In this document: positions 1 to 8,771 of the stretch, piece by piece
Layout: each line of letters begins with the position of its first letter
Numbering within the stretch: the first letter of the stretch is position 1
NCBI RefSeq assembly: GCF_014237455.1
Contig: NZ_JABZFL010000051.1
Span: 62,001-126,000 of the forward strand
DNA: 64,000 nt
Direction: 5' to 3'
DNA from: Desulfobacula sp.
Lineage (GTDB): Bacteria > Desulfobacterota > Desulfobacteria > Desulfobacterales > Desulfobacteraceae
Translations under genes and position numbers: made by a program
Notes under the pieces: generated by a model
The model's input: the letters and a program-made list of their open reading frames with translations, nothing else
What the model was told of the DNA's origin: nothing
The model's database searches: none

Positions 1-2594
1 TTGGCGTTTAAGACCTGGTTGAGTACTATACTAAAAACAGGGCCGGGTGGTAAGCCGATTTTTAATAAATCTCTACCCTTAATATAAGGCCTTATACTTT
101 TTTGATGTGTATAAAAATTTGAGATGGCTTTTCTTATTTCTTCCTCTTTTGCCAGGGCCATCATATATAAAATGTATTCGGTCTTAAAATTAATGAGCGC
201 CCAGTACAGATCCTGTTTGGTATGATTTAATGAGTTCTCTATTAAATGAAGTTGTTTCTCAGCTTTATATCTCTTTTCCAAAAGAATGCTACGTTCTTTC
301 AAGGGCACCTTAAGCCTGTCGCAGATTTGTTCGCAGACTTTATAAGAACAACGGTTCAAAAGGGCCATAAGGTAAACTGACCATCTTGGATATTGCTCAT
401 CAACATATAAGAGATCATGCCAGGATAGTATTTTATTGACTGACTCAAGCAATTGATATGTATTTGGGATAAACGTCAGGTTTTTATGAAGAACCTTTTC
501 AAGGCCGTATATCTCCATTGTTTTAATTGCAGGGATGGGGTTCTCCTCTTCAAAGATTTGTTTTAGTTCGGATAATACCCTAAGACCGCTTAAACTTTTA
601 AAACAATCTATTTTAATTGCATTATGAATTAAATTTGATGTGACTTTTCCAATTTTGAACCCAAACCGGTTTGAAAATTTAATGGCTCTGAAAATACGTG
701 TGGGGTCTTCAACAAAGCTTAAATTATGAATGATTCTTATTGTTTTGTCTTTCAGATCTCTGTTGGCACCAAAATAGTCTATCATAGTTCCAAAATTATC
801 AGGATTAAGACTGATCGCCAGAGTATTGATGGTGAAATCCCTTCGTGCAAGGTCAAGCTTGATGGAGCTTTTCTCAACAATAGGCAACGCTGCCGGTGTT
901 TTATAATATTCTAACCTGGCAGAGGCCACATCAATTTTAAAATTATCAGGGAAAATAATAACTGCCGTACCAAATTTTTTATAGGTATTGATCCTGCAGC
1001 CTTCTTTTTTTGCATAGATCTTGGCAAATTCAATACCGTTCCCTTCAACAACAATATCGATGTCTTCGATTTGTCTGTTCAGCAACAGATCCCTTACAAA
1101 TCCTCCGACAACAAACATATTAAACCCCAGTTCATTGCCTGTTTTACCGATATTTTGAAGAAGTTTTTTTATGCGGTTATCAAGTCGCTGGTAAAGAATG
1201 TTTTCAACCTGTCTTTTCTTGACATTTTTTTTAATACCCAGTTCAGTTTCATTCCTTTTGAGTGCTTTGTTATGCGCAACTAAATAATTTAACAGATCGG
1301 TTCGGGTAATGACGCCCCTAATCCATCCATCATCGATAACCGGCAGAATTCTGTGCTTCCCTTCAATAATAATATTTTCAATTTGGGAGACTTCAGCGTC
1401 AGAAGAAATATAGCTGACCTCGGAGTTCATATATTCTTTTACCGGAAGATGGGACAGCTTGTGATGCAATGTTTTTTCTATTATCTGTCGTGTAATATAT
1501 CCTTCATAGGAGTTCTTTTTTTTATCAACAATCAATAATGTATTGATATTATATCGAGTCATCATATTGCCGGCCGTTTTACAGGTAACGTGGGGTTCAA
1601 TATTGATGGCAGGTGACGTCATCAGATGTTTTGCGATCTGAATACTCTTTACTTCTTTTTGAAGCTGTTCAATGAGCATTATTTCAACCTGTGCGAGGGT
1701 TTGATTATCAACTTTGGCAGAGGCTGCATAAGAATGACCGCCGCCGCCGAATCTCGAAAGTATCTTGCCCGCATCAACCTCTGGGATCCTGTTTCTTGCA
1801 ATGATATTGATTTTATTGTCCATTAAAACTATAGCAAAAAAAATATCAAGATTTTCCATTCTGACAACTTTCTGAACAATTGTCGCCAGATCCGTAATAT
1901 ATGTGGGAGAAGAAATGACGGACATATGGATATCAACACCATTTATTTTATGGACAGTCATTTCATTTAATAATTCATTCAACCATGTGACCTGTTCGGA
2001 TTTAATTTCCTTAACCACAAAACTGACTATGGTATTCAAATTGGCACCACAGGACAAAAGAAAAGCCGCCTGTTCAAGATCTTCCATTGTTGTGGAGGAA
2101 TAGGTAAACAATCCTGTGTCCTCATATATTCCCAAAGCCATGATCGTTGCCTCTTCAGGGCTGGGAATAATCTTTTTTTCCTGTAACAGGGAGCTTAATA
2201 TGGTTATGGTTGCGCCGGTTTGCCGGATGATTTCAAAAGAACCTGTTACATCGCCCTCCATGGCCGGATGATGATCATAAATATCTATTTTAATATTTTT
2301 TTTGTTGAGTAACTGAGATACCTGAGTCAATCTGCTTTTTTGTCTTGTGTCAACAATCACGAGTCTCGATGTTTGAGAAAAGTCTATGTAACCCGGATCT
2401 GCCATGTTAAACAGGTAACTTGTGGAACTGATAAAAAAATCCCGTAAATTTTTTTCCTGTGATCCGGGGAAAATAATAACCGAACCGGGATATAATTTCT
2501 GGGCAGCCAGCATTGATGCGATCGCATCAAAATCCGCATTAATATGACTGGTAATAACCGTATCTGCTTTAATGATTTTATTTTTTTTTTTCAA
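1..2594 (-). CDS. Multidomain CCA/A-adding tRNA nucleotidyltransferase with N-terminal DHH and CBS domains (3' end runs off the window)
   Basis: The minus strand translates from a TTG (2594) behind AGGAG as LKKKNKIIKADTVITSHINADFDAIASMLAAQKLYPGS... with DHH-type 'VDTRQ' and 'YDHHP' motifs. The frame is open through to the left edge (...PPGPVFSIVLNQVLNA). It is missing from the ORF track because it has no stop inside the window. Confidence 0.8.
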   Translation of the reverse strand, partial: MKKKNKIIKADTVITSHINADFDAIASMLAAQKLYPGSVIIFPGSQEKNLRDFFISSTSYLFNMADPGYIDFSQTSRLVIVDTRQKSRLTQVSQLLNKKNIKIDIYDHHPAMEGDVTGSFEIIRQTGATITILSSLLQEKKIIPSPEEATIMALGIYEDTGLFTYSSTTMEDLEQAAFLLSCGANLNTIVSFVVKEIKSEQVTWLNELLNEMTVHKINGVDIHMSVISSPTYITDLATIVQKVVRMENLDIFFAIVLMDNKINIIARNRIPEVDAGKILSRFGGGGHSYAASAKVDNQTLAQVEIMLIEQLQKEVKSIQIAKHLMTSPAINIEPHVTCKTAGNMMTRYNINTLLIVDKKKNSYEGYITRQIIEKTLHHKLSHLPVKEYMNSEVSYISSDAEVSQIENIIIEGKHRILPVIDDGWIRGVITRTDLLNYLVAHNKALKRNETELGIKKNVKKRQVENILYQRLDNRIKKLLQNIGKTGNELGFNMFVVGGFVRDLLLNRQIEDIDIVVEGNGIEFAKIYAKKEGCRINTYKKFGTAVIIFPDNFKIDVASARLEYYKTPAALPIVEKSSIKLDLARRDFTINTLAISLNPDNFGTMIDYFGANRDLKDKTIRIIHNLSFVEDPTRIFRAIKFSNRFGFKIGKVTSNLIHNAIKIDCFKSLSGLRVLSELKQIFEEENPIPAIKTMEIYGLEKVLHKNLTFIPNTYQLLESVNKILSWHDLLYVDEQYPRWSVYLMALLNRCSYKVCEQICDRLKVPLKERSILLEKRYKAEKQLHLIENSLNHTKQDLYWALINFKTEYILYMMALAKEEEIRKAISNFYTHQKSIRPYIKGRDLLKIGLPPGPVFSIVLNQVLNA

Positions 2595-2729
2595 AAAATA
2601 ACTCCTGTTGTAATCAATCGATAAAATTTATATAGTATATCCGTATAAAATTTACAATTGATCTGGCTTTAGTATATTTAAATTTTATAAAAACTAACTT
2701 AGTTTGAAAAATTATAAAGAGGATTAAGA

Positions 2730-3941
2730 ATGCCTACTATTTTCGAATGGAAGGGAAAAAATCCCCGAGGAAGAAAAATCAAGGGAGAAATGGAGGCAGA
2801 GACTCCTGAACAGGTAAAACAGAGTCTCCTAAGAAGAAAAATAACGCCTACCAAAATCAGAAAAAAACCAAAAGATATTTTTAAAAACATAAAATTTCTT
2901 CAGCCTAAAGTCAAAGAGCGTGACGTCATCATCTTTTCCAGACAGTTTTCCACAATGATTGATGCCGGATTACCGCTTCTTCAATGCCTTGATGTCCTTC
3001 AAGCGCAGCAGGAAAACCCGACGTTTAAAAAAAATCTGAAAAAAATAAAAGAATCTGTTGAATCCGGTGAAACTTTTGCCGACTCTTTAAAAAAATTTCC
3101 AAAAGTGTTTAACGAGCTGTTCGTCAACATGGTTGCAGCCGGAGAGTCAGGCGGTATCCTCGATATCATCTTAAAACGACTTTCTGCATATATGGAAAAA
3201 ATGGCCAAACTGAAGCGACAGGTCAAGGGGGCCATGACATATCCGATTATTACCCTTATTGTCGCTGCTCTTGTCGTTGGTGTTATTCTGGTTTTTGTCA
3301 TACCCGTCTTTTCAGAAATGTTTGCTGACTTTGGTTCAACTTTACCGGCACCGACGCTAATTGTCATTGCCATGAGCGAGTTTGCCATTGGCAATATAGC
3401 TTATATCATTGGAGGGATAGTTGCAGCTTCGTTTCTTATCAAGCGAACCTATATGACCCAAAAAGGTCGTATTTTCATGGATAACATGTTTTTAAGACTT
3501 CCTGTCATCGGTATCCTGATCAGGAAAGTGGCTGTGGCCAAATTTACACGAACGACCAGCACAATGCTCTCAAGTGGTGTGTCAATTCTTGAGGTACTTG
3601 ATATTGTAGCAAAAACAGCTGGAAATAAAATTATAGAATTTGCCATTCAGGATGTCAAAGTCGGGATTGCTGAAGGAAGGTCAATGGCTGATCCTTTGCT
3701 TGAAAGCGGCGTTTTCCCTTCCATGGTCTGCTCCATGATCGCTGTGGGAGAATCAACTGGTGCATTGGATACCATGATGGAAAAAATTGCTGATTTTTAT
3801 GATGATGAGGTGGACCAGGCTGTTAAAAACCTGACTAGTATGATAGAGCCTTTTATGCTTGTTTTCCTTGGTGTTGTAATCGGAGGCCTTGTCATTGCCA
3901 TGTATCTGCCCGTTTTTAAAATGGCAGGTGCTATTTCATAG
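2730..3941 (+). CDS. Type II secretion / type IV pilus inner membrane protein, GspF/PilC family
   Basis: 403 aa; two repeats of the T2SSF domain ('FSRQFSTMIDAGLPLLQCLDVL', 'FTRTTSTMLSSGVSILEVLDIV') and hydrophobic segments. Confidence 0.93.
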   Translation: MPTIFEWKGKNPRGRKIKGEMEAETPEQVKQSLLRRKITPTKIRKKPKDIFKNIKFLQPKVKERDVIIFSRQFSTMIDAGLPLLQCLDVLQAQQENPTFKKNLKKIKESVESGETFADSLKKFPKVFNELFVNMVAAGESGGILDIILKRLSAYMEKMAKLKRQVKGAMTYPIITLIVAALVVGVILVFVIPVFSEMFADFGSTLPAPTLIVIAMSEFAIGNIAYIIGGIVAASFLIKRTYMTQKGRIFMDNMFLRLPVIGILIRKVAVAKFTRTTSTMLSSGVSILEVLDIVAKTAGNKIIEFAIQDVKVGIAEGRSMADPLLESGVFPSMVCSMIAVGESTGALDTMMEKIADFYDDEVDQAVKNLTSMIEPFMLVFLGVVIGGLVIAMYLPVFKMAGAIS

Positions 3942-3945
3942 AGAC

Positions 3946-5259
3946 ATGAAAAACTATTATTTCCAAGACAGCCCGGATTTTTCAATTCAGATCAAATGGA
4001 TTGTTCTGTCAAGGGTTGTTTTTGCCATCATTTTGATCGTATCCTGCCTTATTTTTTCTTTAAGGGAAAATTTATCCTTTTTTTCACAGCCATTTCTACC
4101 CTTGTATAACATCGTTGCATGTATTTTGATTCTTTCAATTGTTTATTTGATTTGGTTGAATAAATTTAAAAACCCCCTGATTCTTGCATATTTCCAAACC
4201 ATTGCTGATACATTTATTGTAACGGCTATTGTTTTTGTTACGGGTAGTTATGACAGTCCTTTTAATTTTCTTTACCTGGTTGTTATTATTTATACTTCCA
4301 TGCTGCTGCTTCAAAAGGGCAGTCTGATCATTGCCGCAATTTCATGTATTCAATATGGCATTTTAATAGAGCTTGAGTACTATAAAGTCATCACACCGTT
4401 TATGGGGCAGTTTTATCTTTCCAGTACGATAAATGAGAGCCATATCATTTACAGAATCATCATTGTCACTATTGCGTGTTTTGCTGTAGCAATCCTCAGC
4501 GGCATTCTGGCGCTTCAGTTAAAAGGTGCTAAGCAGGATTTAAAAATAACCCAGGAACACTTGAAACGGGTTGAAAAAATGGCTGTCATGGATGAAATGA
4601 TATCCGGCATAGCCCATGAAATTAAAAATCCGTTAGCGTCTTTATCCGGCTCTATTCAACTGCTCAGGGAAGATGCAAAACCAGGCTCTTATGAAGACAA
4701 GCTGATGCAAATTATTTTACGAGAAACAAATCGACTTAAAAATATCGTTGACGATATCAGACTGTTTGCAAAACCCCGCACGGACAATGCTGTTGAAATG
4801 AAGATAGCGGACGCCATTGAAGAGACGGTTGAGCTTTTTTTAAATGACCCTGAACGGAATAAACAAATCAACTTCACTATGAATTTGGATAAAGAGATTT
4901 GTATATTTATCGATCCAGCGCATTTCACCCAAATTCTATGGAATTTATTAAAAAATGCCACTCAATCCATAAAAAATCGGGGAGAAATCAAAATTTACCT
5001 CAAACCATCAAGAAACAACCGCGTTTATTTAACCGTAAAAGACACCGGTATCGGGATCACTCAGAAAGATTTCACTCATATTTTTGACCCCTTTTACACA
5101 ACCAAACCTGATGGGACCGGCCTTGGTCTCTCTATTATTCATAGATTGATTGATACCTATAATGGTATGATTGATTTTGAATCAACGCGTGGAAAGGGTA
5201 CGATTTTTACTATTCTTTTAAATAGTACCCCCGTCAAAAGGCAAGTAACAAAATCTTGA
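3946..5259 (+). CDS. Membrane sensor histidine kinase (PilS/NtrB-like)
   Basis: N-terminal TM segments; H-box 'GIAHEIKNPLASLSGSIQLL', N-box 'LWNLLKNATQSI', G-box 'DTGIGI...GTGLGLSI'. ATG at 3946 preferred over the track start. Confidence 0.9.
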   Translation: MKNYYFQDSPDFSIQIKWIVLSRVVFAIILIVSCLIFSLRENLSFFSQPFLPLYNIVACILILSIVYLIWLNKFKNPLILAYFQTIADTFIVTAIVFVTGSYDSPFNFLYLVVIIYTSMLLLQKGSLIIAAISCIQYGILIELEYYKVITPFMGQFYLSSTINESHIIYRIIIVTIACFAVAILSGILALQLKGAKQDLKITQEHLKRVEKMAVMDEMISGIAHEIKNPLASLSGSIQLLREDAKPGSYEDKLMQIILRETNRLKNIVDDIRLFAKPRTDNAVEMKIADAIEETVELFLNDPERNKQINFTMNLDKEICIFIDPAHFTQILWNLLKNATQSIKNRGEIKIYLKPSRNNRVYLTVKDTGIGITQKDFTHIFDPFYTTKPDGTGLGLSIIHRLIDTYNGMIDFESTRGKGTIFTILLNSTPVKRQVTKS

Positions 5260-5354
5260 CAATTTTATGTAAACTAGGCTATTTATTCTTGTTTTATCAA
5301 AATTAAAATTAAACGATCTGCAGGATGCGGTAAAAATATGAGGGTATGTGGTTT

Positions 5355-6836
5355 ATGGATAAAGAAAGCAAACTGATACAAGTTAGAAAAGAAAAAATCA
5401 ATGAATTGAAAGAGAACGGGATTAATCTCTATCCAAATGATTTTAAACCATCATGTTCTATAAAAGAACTTAAAAAAATTATCGGCAAGAGACCTGATTC
5501 GTTAGGGGAAAAAGGTGATGAGTTCTATGTGGCCGGAAGAATGATGGCCGTCAATAAAATGGGAAAATCATCTTTTATCAGGTTTAAAGACGGTTCTGAT
5601 CAACTACAGGCCTATTTGCAAAAAAATAGATTGGGCGACGAGACATATTCTCTTTTTAAAAAGCTTGATATCGGTGATTTTATAGGAGTTAAAGGCCCCT
5701 TGTTTCAAACAAGAACCGGAGAGTGGACACTTCTGGCAAAAGAGTTCAGGCTTTTATCAAAGGCAGTAAGGCCACTTCCTGAAAAATTTCACGGGCTAAA
5801 AGATCCGGAAAAAAGGTATCGCCGGCGTTATCTTGATCTTATAATGAACGAGGATACAAGGCAGATTTTTATAAAAAGAAGTAAGATTGTAGCTTCCATG
5901 AGACGTTTTTTTGAAGAAAAGGGGTTCATGGAGGTTGAAACACCCATGATGCAGCCTTTAGCCGGGGGTGCTGAAGCGACACCTTTTAAAACCTGGCACA
6001 ATGCGCTGGGAATGGAGCTCTTTTTAAGAATTGCCCCGGAATTATACCTGAAAAGGCTGGTCGTGGGCGGGTTTGAAAAAGTGTTTGAAATTAACCGCAA
6101 TTTCAGAAACGAAGGGATTTCAACTCGACACAATCCTGAGTTTACAATGGTTGAATTTTATCAGGCCTACGCTGACTATGAAAATCTTATGGATTTAACT
6201 GAAGAGATGTTTGAATCCATTGTAAAAGAAATTTCGGGATCAACAGCTATCGAATACCAGGGACAGACCATTGATTTTAAAAAAGGATGGCAGCGTATTC
6301 CCATGATAGAATCTCTTGTGAAAATCGGTGGGGTTGATCCGGCAATATTAGATGATACTGAATCGCTGCTCAATTTTGCACAGAAAAACAACATACAAAT
6401 TACGAAAAAAGACCGTCATGGCAAAGTATTAACCAAACTTTTTGATATTTTGGTTGAACCGAAGTTAATCCAGCCTACATTCATTACCGGCTACCCTATA
6501 GAAGTATCTCCCTTATCCAGAAAGAGTGATGGTAATCCTGAGTTAACAGACCGGTTTGAATTATTTATTGCCGGCAGGGAAATTGCCAATGGATTTTCTG
6601 AAATCAATGACCCTGAAGATCAGCATAACCGATTTTTAATGCAGGCCCAACAAAGGGATGAGGGAAATTCGGAAGCCCATATCATGGATTCCGAATATGT
6701 GGAGGCTCTTGAATACGGTATGCCGCCCACAGCAGGAGAAGGCATTGGTATTGATCGGTTTGTCATGCTGCTGACTGATTCCCCGTCAATTCGGGAGGTC
6801 ATTCTTTTCCCCCATATGAAAAAGAATGTCTGCTAA
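5355..6836 (+). CDS. lysS: Lysyl-tRNA synthetase, class II
   Basis: Full-length class II LysRS motifs ('RRYLDLIMNEDTRQIF', 'FRNEGISTRHNPEFTMVEFYQAYADY', 'GIGIDRFVMLLTDSPSIREVILFP'). Confidence 0.96.
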   Translation: MDKESKLIQVRKEKINELKENGINLYPNDFKPSCSIKELKKIIGKRPDSLGEKGDEFYVAGRMMAVNKMGKSSFIRFKDGSDQLQAYLQKNRLGDETYSLFKKLDIGDFIGVKGPLFQTRTGEWTLLAKEFRLLSKAVRPLPEKFHGLKDPEKRYRRRYLDLIMNEDTRQIFIKRSKIVASMRRFFEEKGFMEVETPMMQPLAGGAEATPFKTWHNALGMELFLRIAPELYLKRLVVGGFEKVFEINRNFRNEGISTRHNPEFTMVEFYQAYADYENLMDLTEEMFESIVKEISGSTAIEYQGQTIDFKKGWQRIPMIESLVKIGGVDPAILDDTESLLNFAQKNNIQITKKDRHGKVLTKLFDILVEPKLIQPTFITGYPIEVSPLSRKSDGNPELTDRFELFIAGREIANGFSEINDPEDQHNRFLMQAQQRDEGNSEAHIMDSEYVEALEYGMPPTAGEGIGIDRFVMLLTDSPSIREVILFPHMKKNVC

Positions 6837-8061
6837 AATGGCCCTTGAATTATTCATAGCCGGCAAATACCTTAAAGCAAAGAGAAAAGAAGGGTTTATT
6901 TCCCTGATCACCTTTCTTTCCGTGGCAGGTGTTGCCGTTGGTGTTATGGCTTTGGTGGTGGTAATTGCCGTCATGAGTGGTGCAGAAACTGATTTTAGAA
7001 AAAGAATTCTCGGGCTTGAACCGCATATACTTATTATGAATTACTCAGGTAAGTTTGACACGTATTCTCACATTTTAACGGAGCTCGATCAAAGGGAACA
7101 AATTAGAGGCGCTTCACCGATTTTATTTGCCCAGGCTATGATCCGGTCAAGTCACTCTTTTTCCGGTGTTATGATTCGAGGAATCGATCCTGAAAAAGGG
7201 TTTAGCCTTGTTAAAGGATTCAATACTGAACAATTAAAAAAAGTACTTTGCAAAGGAACGAAAAACGGGGATCTTCCCGGAATCATTTTAGGCCAAGAAC
7301 TTGCAAACTCTGTTGGAGTAATAAAGGGAGACAAGGTGATTCTTATGTCACCCCATGGATTTATTTCTCCCATGGGCCATATCCCATCAATGAAACGGTT
7401 TGTTGTAACTGATACATTCGACTCGGGCATGTACGAATATGACAGTGCACTTGCCTATGTTAACTTAAAGGAAGCGCAGCGACTTTCCGGTGTTAAAGAT
7501 AAAATTTCTGCCATTGGAATCTGGATTGACGATGTGTTTAATGTTAAACCGGTTAAAAATAGTCTTTCAGACATATTAAGCAACCCATTTTATTTGCGAG
7601 ACTGGATGGAAGTCAATAAAAGTCTTTTTTCTGCATTAAAACTTGAAAAAACGGCTATGTTTATCATTTTGACTCTGATCATTCTTGTAGCCGCCTTTAA
7701 TATTGCCAGTGCGTTAATTATGATGGTGATGGAAAAGACCAAAGAAATTGCCGTGTTAAAAGCAATGGGAGCGACAAACAAGACGATTAGAAGGATATTT
7801 ATTCTTAAAGGTATGATCATTGGGCTTTCGGGTACATTTATCGGTACGATTTCAGGTGTGGGCATTTGTTTTATTCTAAAGAAATATGACTTTATCCAGT
7901 TGCCGGACGCTTATCCATTTTCTACACTTCCTGTGCAACTTGAATGTTTTGATGTTTTGATCATAGCGGTTAGTGCCATTATTATTTGTTTTTTTTCGAC
8001 GCTTTACCCTTCATATAAGGCGTCAAAAATGGATCCTGTTGAGGCATTAAGATATGGATAA
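6826..8061 (+). CDS. Lipoprotein-releasing ABC transporter permease, LolC/LolE family
   Basis: 411 aa; MacB-like/FtsX domain, 'EKTKEIAVLKAMGATNKTIRRIFILKG'; overlaps the lysS 3' end. Confidence 0.92.
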   Translation: MSAKMALELFIAGKYLKAKRKEGFISLITFLSVAGVAVGVMALVVVIAVMSGAETDFRKRILGLEPHILIMNYSGKFDTYSHILTELDQREQIRGASPILFAQAMIRSSHSFSGVMIRGIDPEKGFSLVKGFNTEQLKKVLCKGTKNGDLPGIILGQELANSVGVIKGDKVILMSPHGFISPMGHIPSMKRFVVTDTFDSGMYEYDSALAYVNLKEAQRLSGVKDKISAIGIWIDDVFNVKPVKNSLSDILSNPFYLRDWMEVNKSLFSALKLEKTAMFIILTLIILVAAFNIASALIMMVMEKTKEIAVLKAMGATNKTIRRIFILKGMIIGLSGTFIGTISGVGICFILKKYDFIQLPDAYPFSTLPVQLECFDVLIIAVSAIIICFFSTLYPSYKASKMDPVEALRYG

Positions 8062-8743
8062 TTCACTGATACCGATGATGTCGCTTCAATCTGTTTCAAA
8101 ATGTTTTTATTTAAAAACATCAAAAATTGAAATTTTGAATAATACCTCCTTTAATATCTATAAAGGTGAAACCATTGCTGTCGTTGGCTCGTCCGGTATC
8201 GGAAAGTCAACATTGCTGAATCTTATCGGTACACTTGACAAGCCGGATTCAGGAAAAATTTTTTTCAAAAAAGACGATTTGTCCCTGTATAATGATGAGA
8301 AACTCGCCCACTTTAGAAATTTAAAAATTGGTTTTGTATTTCAGTTTCATTATTTACTTAAAGGTTTTTCAGCATTAGAGAATGTTCTAATGCCGGGTTT
8401 AATTGCTCATAAAAATAAAAAAAGGGTTGAAAGAAGTGCCTCAAATATGCTTGAAAGAGTAGGGCTTTCGTCAAGACTTTCTCATCGGGTAGAAGATCTC
8501 TCGGGAGGGGAACAGCAGCGGGTGGCCCTGGCAAGAGCTTTGGTCATGGAACCGGATATCCTTCTGGCAGATGAGCCAACGGGAAACCTTGATCAAAAAA
8601 ACAGCAAAAGTGTACATGCATTAATCGATGAACTGAACAAAGAGCTCGGTATGACTGTTATTGTGGTTACTCATAATAATGAACTGGCTCGTATAATGAA
8701 AAGAAATGTTACAATAATGAATGGGGAAATCCTTCCTGTTTAA
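8054..8743 (+). CDS. lolD: Lipoprotein-releasing ABC transporter ATPase
   Basis: Walker A 'GSSGIGKSTLL', signature 'LSGGEQQRVALARAL', Walker B 'ILLADEPTGNLD'; adjacent to the LolC/E permease. Confidence 0.92.
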   Translation: MDNSLIPMMSLQSVSKCFYLKTSKIEILNNTSFNIYKGETIAVVGSSGIGKSTLLNLIGTLDKPDSGKIFFKKDDLSLYNDEKLAHFRNLKIGFVFQFHYLLKGFSALENVLMPGLIAHKNKKRVERSASNMLERVGLSSRLSHRVEDLSGGEQQRVALARALVMEPDILLADEPTGNLDQKNSKSVHALIDELNKELGMTVIVVTHNNELARIMKRNVTIMNGEILPV

Positions 8744-8771
8744 TTTGGTTATGAGAATTAGGGATAACATT

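Noticed and set aside
726-2103. Small plus-strand ORFs (726-914, 1071-1283, 1353-1538, 1626-1826, 1903-2103)
   Set aside because: They lie antisense to the long minus-strand CCA-adding enzyme ORF, which is open from 2594 to the left edge; the peptides show no recognisable domains.
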